Below are positions 36,796 to 46,221 of a stretch of DNA of 64,000 bases, in pieces. Each line of letters begins with the position of its first letter. The stretch's first letter is position 1. The stretch spans positions 62,001 to 126,000 of the forward strand of contig JNET01034401.1 in NCBI GenBank assembly GCA_000697455.1. The letters are read 5' to 3'. The stretch comes from Basidiobolus heterosporus B8920. Lineage: Eukaryota; Basidiobolomycota; Basidiobolomycetes; Basidiobolales; Basidiobolaceae. The notes below the pieces were generated by a model, which saw only the letters and a program-made list of their open reading frames with translations, made no database searches and had not been told where the DNA came from. The position numbers were made by a program, and so were the translations under genes.

Positions 36796-38098
36796 TTAGA
36801 AGTCATCGACAGTGCGAAGATTTCGATTTTTAAAATAGTCGCATCGTTCGTCTACTTTCGAGCTGAACATTTTAACTAAAGAATTTTGATTCTCTTCATC
36901 CCTGTAATTATAAATGTAAGCCAAGCTAAACTCAAAAATTCGTGCGTAAAGTCATACCAAGTAACCTTTACTCCTTGCGAATCGAGTAAGCGGCTACAAG
37001 TGGACCAGCTGAAGCGGATTATATTAGGATAACCAAAGACTGGATCAAGATTACTTTGAAGCCAAGCAACAGTTTTGGGATCTAAGTAAATGTTCAAGAG
37101 TAAGAAGCGGACCAGCATATAAACCACCAGTATGAACGTGGTACCTGACGGATATCCAGAACCAAACTCTCTAGACACTTCGTCTACACCGGTTTCCGCA
37201 AAGGTCCAATTTTTTAAAACATGATCACGCGTTACCTAGACATTCTAAGTGAGATTATAGGTAAACATAAGATGTACTTCTAAACACAATGCTACCTTGG
37301 CGCATATACTGGCAGCACTGACAATAGGATATAGACTATCAGCTTTTTTAGCTACAGTTATTTGAATAGCCGGAAAAATTCCTTGTAATTTACGTTGATA
37401 GACATCCGGTGGTCCAACAGTATCAATGTATACCTATGGCAGTTGAGTTTTTTTCTTTCCCACACAAAAGTTACATTAAAAGCGGGATCAGTTACCTCAG
37501 TTACGTTTACTCCCTTCTTTAAAGTATCTCTGATCAGCTGTATAGTGGTGTCGTGAGCTTGTGAATTCAGATTATATTTACTCCTGGATCGAAATTTTTA
37601 GTTTGTAATGAATTGGCTCAGTTCTGTACACGAAATATTTACTTTCCGAGCATTCCATGAGAAATGTCCTGTGGTGAGAGAACTCGAACACTCCAACCGA
37701 TGAATTCGGAGTTTTCATTTATGATCGTTAGATGTTCTTCACGTTTTTCCTCTATCAGTGTTTTTGAATCTAGTAGGATATTTTTTCAATAAACTGATCG
37801 TTTGGTAGATTATGAACTTTCCCTCTTACCGACGAACCCTAAATCCTTTAATTGGTCCTTCATTGACAAAGGACAGTAGCATATACCATAAACCATAGGA
37901 CCTATAGTCGGTTGAAGAAAAACTTAAGTAGACTATAAAAATCAAGCTTCGTTCACCAAGAACAATACCCAAAACTGGGCCTCTCCCAGCTTCATCCACC
38001 CCTAATATACAGGGAGTCTTCGGTTCTTTCTGGACAATCTCTGGAAGAGGGGTGGCATAGGTGTACGACTTTAAAAGAGGACCCTCTGGAAGCGACAT
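36796..38098 (-). CDS. RNH201: ribonuclease H2 catalytic subunit A
   Basis: Type 2 RNase H that cuts RNA in RNA-DNA hybrids and starts removal of single ribonucleotides from DNA. Exon 1 starts at 38098 and holds [14 protein letters not shown] with the catalytic Asp35-Glu36 pair; the next exon joins in phase as [11 protein letters not shown]. Later exons carry DSKTL, the [13 protein letters not shown] block with another catalytic Asp, [41 protein letters not shown] and RFSWSTC. The last exon, after an intron that splits a Trp codon, ends LRTVDDF with the stop at 36796-36798. The motif order and length fit eukaryotic RNASEH2A. I count about six short introns. Subunits B and C are not in this window. 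Confidence 0.93.
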
Positions 38099-38815
38099 GA
38101 TCTAGGTGTATAGAGGAATACAGTGAAGCTAGGAAATATTGGTAATATCGAGAAAAATGAAGAATAAGAATTGAATAACATTACAAAATAGCAGTCCTAA
38201 TCAAAACAAAATCAAATTGAACGATGAGATGTAAATAAATCGTATATCCATCATGTTGAATTTGTTAATCACCAAAAAGCATAAATTGGTTAAATACGAT
38301 GCACTAGAAACGTAGTCATGAGTAAGATTTTGAGTAGTCAGCTGGTTGTGGGAAAGTTCTCGAAGTGGAATCTCACAATCTATCGTCGGAATACGTATCA
38401 ACCTTGACTCCCCCATTTAAGTAAAGTCTGACTCCGTGGTACTATGATGTGTGAGGGTCAGAACCCTATTGGGTAGTGAGGTAGCATAGTGTGAAAATAA
38501 TTGTTTGGTTGTCATGATAAAGAAGTAGTCAGAGAGCATTCGTTGGTGGATATGTCCGTGTTCGGAAAGAGTCTATGATATGGTGGTTATTTCGGATTGG
38601 ATCCACGCTAGATAAGCTATTCGTAACATAGCCACTCAAATCTGCTAAGGAGACATCACGTGCATAGATAGTTCACCACTATCCGAAATCTGAAAAACAG
38701 TAGGCCCCGGAGTATTGAGGTGGTTTAGGGAAAATGTTAATAAAGATTGTGATTTTGCTTGGAGACATCATCTTTCCTCTTTTACGGCCAGCTTAGTTCC
38801 AGAAATAGAGATAAC
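38099..38815. other. divergent intergenic region
   Basis: Shared upstream region of RNase H2A (-) and biotin synthase (+), 717 bases. No coding gene is seen and no motif can be defended. Confidence 0.4.
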
Positions 38816-40335
38816 ATGAACGTCTTTACTACTTTTCGTTTACTAGCTAAGCCTGCCAACAGGACTCTATTCATTGGCAGAAGTCTATCAATTCGGGCTT
38901 TGTCGAGCTCCGCTTCTAGAAGCTTTGCCACAGCGGAAAGCGAAGGAGCTAAGAAAAGTACCCAGCCAACGGATGGTCTTTCAGCTGCCGCTATCCACTC
39001 TAGCGGGCCTCTTCGTAATGATTGGACCAGAGAAGAAATTCAAGCTATTTATGATTCTCCATTTTTAGATCTTCTTTTCCACGCTGTAAGTGTTCGTAAT
39101 TAGAAACGGTTTAAATAGGGTTTTCTTGCTCATATCATATGAATATATAGGCCAAGGTGCATCGTGAGAACTTCAATCCCCGAGAGGTACAACAATGTAC
39201 TTTGTTGAGCATCAAGACTGGTGGTTGTAGCGAAGACTGCGCCTATTGTCCTCAATCTTCTCGCCATTCTACTGAGGTTGAAGCTTCCAAGATGTTGGAG
39301 CGTGATATTGTTCTTGAAGCTGCCCGTAAAGCTAAAGACGCTGGAAGTACTCGCTTTTGTATGGGTGCAGCTTGGAGAGAAGTCGGTGGCAAAAAAACCA
39401 ACTTCAAGAATATTTTAGACTATGTCTCCGAGATTAGGTATGTAATTGATTATAATTTTAATACAGACCCATTGCTGACTTTGCTATGATTTATATAGAG
39501 GAATGGGCATGGAGGTTTGCTGTACTCTAGGTATGTTGGACGAATCGCAAGCCAAGGCTCTCAAAAATGCAGGTCTTACTGCCTACAATCACAATCTCGA
39601 TACCTCAAGAGAATACTACTCCAAGGTACTATCCTGACATTAGTATATTACTCATACTCCTGCTAAAATTTTGGTATGGAGCAGATTATAACAACTCGTA
39701 CCTATGATGAACGCCTTGAAACGATTGCCCGTGCTCGTGAAGCTGGTATTTCTGTTTGCTCTGGAGGTATTATCGGACTTGGGGAAACTGAGGACGATAG
39801 AGTTGGCCTACTCACTACATTGGCTACTCTCCCTGCTCATCCTGAAAGCGTTCCTGTCAATGCACTTCTTGCTGTTAAAGGAACACCTCTAGAAAATCAA
39901 GAGGTTTGTTTTTAACTAGTTATTAATGATTTCGATAACACGTATCTAATCCGTGTTTCTGTTAAGCCCGTCAAAATATGGGATATGGTTAGGATGATCT
40001 CTACTGCACGAATTGTTATGCCGAAATCAATGGTTCGTTTGTCCGCTGGTAGAGTCCGTTTCTCTCAACCCGAACAGGCTCTTTGCTTCTTTGCTGGCGC
40101 CAATTCTATTTTCACTGGTGACAAATTGTTGACTACTCCCAACAACGAGTTCACTGATGATCAGCTCATGTTCCAAACGCTAGGTAAGTGATATATTTCT
40201 CTAGTTGATAGTTTCATTTCACTCACATCCTCTTAAGGCCTTGTTCCCAAGCCCCCCAAATTCGAGCAGAGCTCATGCAGCGGAGGATGTAGTCATTCAG
40301 AGACCGAACCAAAGCAGGCAGACGCTTCCAATTAA
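38816..40335 (+). CDS. BIO2: biotin synthase
   Basis: Radical SAM enzyme that inserts sulfur into dethiobiotin, the last step of biotin synthesis, in mitochondria. Six exons join in phase. The chosen ATG gives [21 protein letters not shown] followed by an Arg/Ser/Ala-rich presequence of about 50 residues, as expected for mitochondrial import. The SAM-cluster motif CSEDCAYC is followed by PQSSRH; further hallmark blocks are [79 protein letters not shown] and [10 protein letters not shown] with the Arg that binds the 2Fe-2S sulfur donor. The C-terminal tail after the core is short and Cys/Ser-rich. The bifunctional BioD-BioA gene is 6 kb downstream on the same strand. Confidence 0.97.
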
Positions 40336-41213
40336 ATACGCAAGTAAAAGTATACCTGTACACAACCCATCTCAATCGGATAATCCAAAAATGTCAACTC
40401 GCATAATCTAGTATAATTCCTCATTTCACTTGATCAAATATTCAATTTGAGTATTTCTCTGTTATTTATTTACCGATGATCACAATCAGGCATTCATTAT
40501 TCAGCAGAAGATCTAACATTTGTGAGTCTTGTTCACTGAGTATGGTTAATTGGTTTTAAATAAATCACTGATTTATGTGCTGAACATCTTGACTTCTTCA
40601 TGTCACCTCTGCTCTGTCTCATCTCAAGGATAGCTATTGATAAACCTGTGTTACATAGATTTGACGTTAGTGTGTACATGTCCAGCATACAGTGGTGGCA
40701 TTTCCGGTCACTTCGGGCTGTTACCCAATGAGTAATTGTATTTTTTTACTTCAACAAACCCGAGATCAAGGCTATCATGTAACATACAAGTGCTGAATAA
40801 AGACTAATTAAAACTCAGGCGATCACTCGATAATACTATATTAAGATGGCCTTGCTAGAGCACACTCAGTCACTGAATACATTCCAATTTTCGCGTAACT
40901 AGAGTGTGATAGTTCAACGAGAAATCTATCTGTTGCTCGATTATAATTTATTAATCACTTTACAATTTGCAATTTACTATTACGCCGTGACGTTATTGAA
41001 CTATATATAGAAGATTACTTTAGTCAAGCTCCCACCATGTAATAATGTTAACTTTGAATGTATTGTTAATATTGCAACTATTGTTGGTGTGCAGTTGTTT
41101 TGTGGGTACCAATCAACCTGATTGTAAAAGTACGATAAACATGAACAGGCATAAATGGTATTTAAGGCCATATCACATTGCAGGTTTCTTGAAAAATCGG
41201 AGTATCTACTGAC
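40336..41213. other. intergenic between tandem genes
   Basis: About 880 bases with no gene. A TATATATAG string lies near 41.0 kb, about 210 bases before the amidohydrolase start, and could be its TATA element. Confidence 0.4.
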
Positions 41214-42536
41214 ATGGTTATCTTTAAAAACACCAATCTTCTGCTCTTGACGTCCCTTGTGATAGTTGCATCCAGTCAAACAATCCAGACCAACCTTAAC
41301 CTTCCGAGGTCACTGAATACCAAGCCAGAGTTATGCAGAAGTACTCTCATTACCAACGGAAATCTTATAGACACTAAAACAAAGAAAACCCATCTTTCAG
41401 ATATCCTTGTCAGAGACGGACGCATAGCAGCGATCAGAAAAGCTGGCACCATTTCAAAGCGCTCAGCTTCCCGCGTTGTTGATGCTAAAGGTTTGTATGT
41501 TACTCCTGGTCTCGTGGACCTTCATACCCACATCTATTGGGGCGCAACGTACTGGGGAATTGAGGCGGATCCCGTAGCTGCTCGGAGTGGTGTTACAACA
41601 TGGAATGACGCAGGTAGTAGTGGTGCCTATACTTTCCCGGGATTACGCAAATATGTTATCAACCAAACCCGTGCAAGGGCTTTTGTCTTCCTCAATATTG
41701 CTGCACATGGTCTAACCTCACGTACTTATGAGTTGGCCAAGGCTAGTGAAATAGCTGATGTAGAGCTTGCAACCTGGACAATTGGAAACAATACCGATGT
41801 TATCAAGGGAATCAAAGTCCGAATGGACGCTGATGCAACCTCTGGTTCAGGTTTAGAGGGACTGAAACGTGCTCGCCAAGTCGCCGACAAGACGAAGCTC
41901 CCTATTATGGTACATGTTGGACATACCCCACCTGGCATTGACGATATAGCAGAATATCTTAGTAAAGGGGATATCTTGACTCATTGCTTCAACGGTCATG
42001 AGAATCGACTGATAGATGACAGCGGGAAGTTACGCCCTGTTGTTCATAAACTAAAGGAAAAAGGTGTACATTTCGATATTGGACATGGTGGGGGTAGTTT
42101 TGATTATACAGTGGCTGAGAAGATGATCGCTGATGGTTTCGTACCAGACTCGGTTAGTTCGGATCTACACCAAATCTCTGTTCTTGGTAGTGCCCAGGAC
42201 TTGCCAACTGTTCTTTCGAAGCTACTTAATCTCGGAATTCCATTAGAAGAGTTGATTGCTAAAGCTACACTAGCACCAGCAAGAATTCTTGGCCACCCAG
42301 AACTCGGTCGCCTCCAAGTAGGTGGTCCAGCTGATATTGCTATCTTCCGGCTGGAAAAGGGACATTTCAATTTCACTGATAATGCTGGAAATAAACGCAA
42401 CGGTACAATGAGAATTGTCAATACTCATACATTCAGGGATGGGGTACCTATGCCACACATTGAGGCTGCACCAGCTGCCGCTTGGGCTCTTAGAGATGCC
42501 GGAGTGGTTTCAGGAGTCAAACCACCAACCGTTTAA
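41214..42536 (+). CDS. secreted amidohydrolase/deacetylase, bacterial-type
   Basis: Single-exon protein of 440 residues of the metal-dependent amidohydrolase superfamily, closest by eye to the bacterial Atu3266/EF_0837 deacetylase group. The N-terminus MVIFKNTNLLLLTSLVIVASS is a signal peptide, so the enzyme is likely secreted or in the secretory path. The TIM-barrel core has VDLHTHIYWG with His104 and His106, GIKVRMDADA with a candidate carboxylated Lys, MVHVGHTPPG, ILTHCFNG, DIGHGGGSFDY and the Asp motif SSDLHQIS. The start and end strands (DILVRDGRIAAI, GGPADIAIFRLEKG) form the usual beta-sandwich. Known relatives split N-acyl or O-acetyl groups from small molecules; the substrate here is unknown. 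The lack of any intron among intron-rich neighbours suggests transfer from bacteria with a signal peptide gained. Confidence 0.88.
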   Translation: MVIFKNTNLLLLTSLVIVASSQTIQTNLNLPRSLNTKPELCRSTLITNGNLIDTKTKKTHLSDILVRDGRIAAIRKAGTISKRSASRVVDAKGLYVTPGLVDLHTHIYWGATYWGIEADPVAARSGVTTWNDAGSSGAYTFPGLRKYVINQTRARAFVFLNIAAHGLTSRTYELAKASEIADVELATWTIGNNTDVIKGIKVRMDADATSGSGLEGLKRARQVADKTKLPIMVHVGHTPPGIDDIAEYLSKGDILTHCFNGHENRLIDDSGKLRPVVHKLKEKGVHFDIGHGGGSFDYTVAEKMIADGFVPDSVSSDLHQISVLGSAQDLPTVLSKLLNLGIPLEELIAKATLAPARILGHPELGRLQVGGPADIAIFRLEKGHFNFTDNAGNKRNGTMRIVNTHTFRDGVPMPHIEAAPAAAWALRDAGVVSGVKPPTV

Positions 42537-42718
42537 ATAACGCATCGAAGAAAACCGCGTCGTTATACCCAAGATGATAAACAATTGAACAAGGGCTTCT
42601 TGAAATTCTGCCAATTTTATATATTTGCTTTTTTGTTGAATAAAATTTCCATTTTGTTCTTAAAGAAATACGATTGTATATTAGTCGGTCATGTAAATAT
42701 TACATAATGTGTACAATA

Positions 42719-43521
42719 TTAAATGTAGCCTTTCCCGTGACAGACCGAACATACAGAGGGTACAAGTGTATTTGCCAAATTAGATATGATGGGGAGTTGG
42801 ATGGGAAGGGTATTACCTTGACCTAAATAAACAATTGACTTAGGTTCAACCGCGTATCGAAGGAGTATCAAGAATACTTACCTTTACATTTATAGCATGG
42901 GCGACCTCTTACAACATAAACTCCGGGCGCAAGCACGGTTCCTGGACGATTTATACCAGAGTTGATAAGTTGCTGGCCATATGGACAATGAGTACAAAGT
43001 TTGCCCGGTCGTTTCCAACCACGGTTTCCACAGTGATTACAAACAAAATTGAAGTTCGAAGGACCAGCCGGCGGTGAAGTCGGATAGTTCATAGGCTGGG
43101 CTTGATTGTATCCAGTAAAGGGTATTTGAGGTGTCGAGGGCCACTGTTGTGGGTATTGTTGTAAGGGCCTCGGCCCTGTATACGAGTTGGGCGGTGCAAT
43201 GGTGTTATATGGAGAATATTGTTTTTGAGGATTGAATGCAGATCCATTCGGTATTGCTGGGGTGTTTATGTTTTGATTCGGGTTGTGAAAGGAAGAACTG
43301 GGTTGGTGGTATTGTGGGTATGCTTGTGCAGGAGAAGGTTGTGTGTAAACATTATGTTGAGGATATGGGTTTCTGCTAGGTAAGGGTGGAGCAGGATTTA
43401 GAGGTACGTTCTGATCTGGTATAATTTCATGTTGTTCCGGGAAGCGCGTATATGGGGGTGGGGGCTCAGTGAATGAAGTCTCCTCGTTATTATCTTGTGA
43501 AAGGTGTTGGTTAGAAGTCAT
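42719..43521 (-). CDS. HUA1: Hua1-like proline-rich zinc-binding protein
   Basis: Protein of about 250 residues in two exons joined in phase within a CKG-QG stretch. The first 150 residues are rich in Pro, Gln, Asn and Tyr and contain PPPPYTRF, a PY motif able to bind WW domains of Rsp5-type ubiquitin ligases. The C-terminal third has several Cys pairs: FVCNHCGNRG, LCTHCPYGQQ, RPCYKCKG and a last CSVCHGKGYI, some of the CxxCxGxG type found in DnaJ zinc domains. This layout is that of yeast Hua1, a cytoplasmic protein linked to ubiquitin-dependent actin and trafficking proteins. The start is the ATG giving MTSNQHLSQ. Assigned by architecture rather than by strong sequence match. Confidence 0.7.
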
Positions 43522-43931
43522 GTTCGTGAACAACAACTGACTCCAGAGCAGCAGTACTATTTGGAATTACTAAATAGAACAATGCCAAGACCATTAATAA
43601 ATTGGCCTAGGCACGTGATTATCCGTGAAGATCAAGCCTCACGATAGTATCTAGTATATTCAGTATCCACGTGTCTGTTCATGGATCTATTGCACGAGTA
43701 TATTTGAAGATCAAGGACATTTGATTTAATATCGATTGTATCTACATACAGTACATTGGCCATGTATGATTGAGTGAATGAGTAAATAAGAATAGTCTGA
43801 ATGCCAAGTGAACAGTTGATAAAGAGAAATATGCAAGAGAACTGTGCGAAAATACAACAAGACAATAGTTCGACCGAGTAGTTGGTATAGCAGAAGTCTA
43901 TATAAAGCTGTCTTGATACTTGGAGAATCTT
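43522..43931. other. intergenic between tandem minus-strand genes
   Basis: About 410 bases between the start of the Hua1-like gene and the end of MRS2. A short minus-strand open frame here has no ATG-supported domain and is not called. Confidence 0.4.
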
Positions 43932-45626
43932 CTAGATTTGACGAACCAGCACTTGCATTTTCCTAAGAACGGCAGCAAAAACACCGGCAGCTAGAACCGT
44001 CGATAATCCAGCTACTACGGAGAAAGCATACGGGTTGTCCTCATAGAATGAAGTCAAATTCATACCGAAGAGACAAGCCACGAATGAGCCAGCACCTAAT
44101 CCAAGGGTTCCCATGGTGATTTTTAACTCCAGTAACAGTAAATTATTTCGTTGGGAATCAAGAATAATATTAACAATGTCCTCAGTGGTTTTAGTATTGG
44201 CACTAACTGCTGCGACTGTGTTCGCAATTTCCTCCACTTGTTTAAGATAAGTCTCTAACAAAAGCTCAACATCATCACTTTGAGATGCTAAGTTTTCACG
44301 TCCTTCCTTTTTTGCCGTCAAATACATGGCCTCCAAGTCCTCGTCTACATTCCAGCGTTGTTTAGTATCTTGAGCCGTCGTGCATGGTGATAGTGTTAGT
44401 ACAAACCTTGTTCCAATACCTCTAAGATGGCATCTCTAATGTTCAAGGTGCGCTGCTCAAATTTCGAAAGGCGCTTAGAATATTGTAGTAGCTCCTTGAG
44501 TTTGTCTCTGTCGATGGACTCTTCTAGGTATGAGAGGAGGTTGGTAACTAAACTAACAAGTACTTCCATCTCACTTTGCAATGAGCTGACCACACTGATC
44601 ATTATCGCTTCTAGCGCCCTGTGAAGATTTCAAAATCAGTTTGTCGCTTCCCAAGAGAATCAGTCCGGCATAGAAAATACCTGAACTCAAAAGCAAGCTG
44701 ATGGTCCTTATTGCTCTGCGCACTTAGTCTCTCTTGTAGATCGTAAATAAAGATCGATTGATTGTAACTATCGCTGGATCCATACGAATCGAATAAAACC
44801 ACTGCATCCGCTTTGATCAACGCTCTGATGTGAGCGAGATGAACGAGAATAGCTTCCTTCCGCACTAAAATAGCGGGCATTTGATTTACGAAATTACTAT
44901 CAATCTTTAGAATTCACCTGCGTTAGAATTTTCTCGTCATTCCGAACGATGGTACGCTTTACCTTTCTGAGATCGCGCGCCTTTCAGTACAAAACAAAAT
45001 ACGAAATGTCAAGTGTTAGTAGATAGCACACTGTAACGATAAACCTGATCAAATAAGATTCGGTTGTATGTCTCGAAATGTACCTGTAATCCATGCTATT
45101 TTTGATAAAGTAATGGTTGAGTGGAATAAACGAGGAAACATGGATGAAAAATGATATCTCACCTGGGTACATAATTCAAGTTTCGAAAACTCGCCGGCTG
45201 TGATTTTAACGTTTCCTCTATGATCAAATTCTGTACCTTCAAAACTGTGTAAATGAAGTGTATTTGATAGAAGCTGGTTGTGGAATGCACTATACATTTT
45301 AGCTTCAATTCGTTAGCCTGGTTGTTTGTAATAGGAGTAGGCACAGGTCTAACAGGGATATTTCGTCTATATGTCGTTTTAGCGGAAAAAAAGGAGGTGT
45401 CGGGGCGAGAATAGTTGGCTGTGCGTTGTTTTTGTGAAAGCAAAATGCGACCGAGCATCGACTGTGGCCTCCGGGAACGATCAGCAGACCATAATGAACG
45501 TATTATCGAGCAAGAGGCCTCCGAAGGCTTGAACATGGATTGTGCAAGGAAAGGATTTTTTCCACTGACAGGTTTAACCCAGCATTTAGCTGGAGTGATC
45601 AAAGTAGTCCCTAGGACTTTGAACAT
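43932..45626 (-). CDS. MRS2: MRS2-type mitochondrial magnesium channel
   Basis: CorA-superfamily magnesium channel of the inner mitochondrial membrane. The start at 45626 gives MFKVLGTTLITPAKCWVK and a long Arg/Ser-rich presequence. Further exons carry GNVKITAGEFSKLELCTQ, RDLRKVKRTIVR, ILVRKEAILVHLAHIRALIKAD, FEFRALEAI, LLSYLEESIDRDKL, LEVLEQDEDLEAMYL and VELLLETYLKQVEEI, which match Mrs2 blocks in order. The second-last exon ends in two membrane segments with the signature FGMNLTS loop between them, the selectivity motif GMN of the family. At least five introns are present; the join after exon 1 (near 45.3 kb) was not settled. The tail LRKMQVLVRQI is basic and faces the matrix. Confidence 0.92.
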
Positions 45627-46221
45627 ATATTTTACTTTGAATAATAAGGTAGAGTGACTAGTGGAAATAAATATTATGAAGGTCGCAAAATAACCTTTGG
45701 AAGTTATGAGTAGAACACCACAGTATACAATGTCCAAAATAAGTCAGAACACAGCAAGACTCGTCCAAAAAAATAAATAGCCAACGAACGGTATTAAGTT
45801 TTGGTTGCCAGTCCTCCGAATTAGATTTTCCAGCCTTGGATGAGAAGATAAGTTTTTTCAGTCAATATCGACAATTTTTTTGTTCAACCTCCTGCGGATT
45901 CATCAAGTTATTTTAGTAGTCAATTCTATGACAATTGATACTGCGAGTTTCCAGTGGAATTTGAAAACGAGACGTTCAAAAATTTGTATCCTCATGGAGG
46001 GGGTCAACCCTAACCCTAATCTTTGGTGCTGAGAGTTCTTGCCGATTGCGATGTTATGTATTCCTGAACATATATCACGTTGTTACCTAATTGAGTTTTC
46101 ACATAATGCCTGTACACACTATTTGGCTGTCAAGTCCCGAAATTAAGTTTTTTAAATACTAAGGATGTGTCGTATTTGTTGAGTCCAATCTTATTCAGTG
46201 TTGGATAGGTACTTCCTCAAT
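45627..46221. other. divergent intergenic region
   Basis: Shared upstream region of MRS2 (-) and BioD-BioA (+), about 595 bases. It holds a short telomere-like string listed separately. Confidence 0.4.
46006..46020. repeat. two telomere-type CCCTAA units
   Basis: AACCCTAACCCTAAT is read directly, about 200 bases before the BioD-BioA start. Two units are too few for a telomere remnant; such strings also act as promoter boxes in some fungi and plants. A related GGGTTAGGG string sits at 25855-25867. Confidence 0.6.

Noticed and set aside
43632-43865. Minus-strand open frame between the Hua1-like gene and MRS2
   Set aside because: No ATG-supported domain; likely chance or leader sequence.
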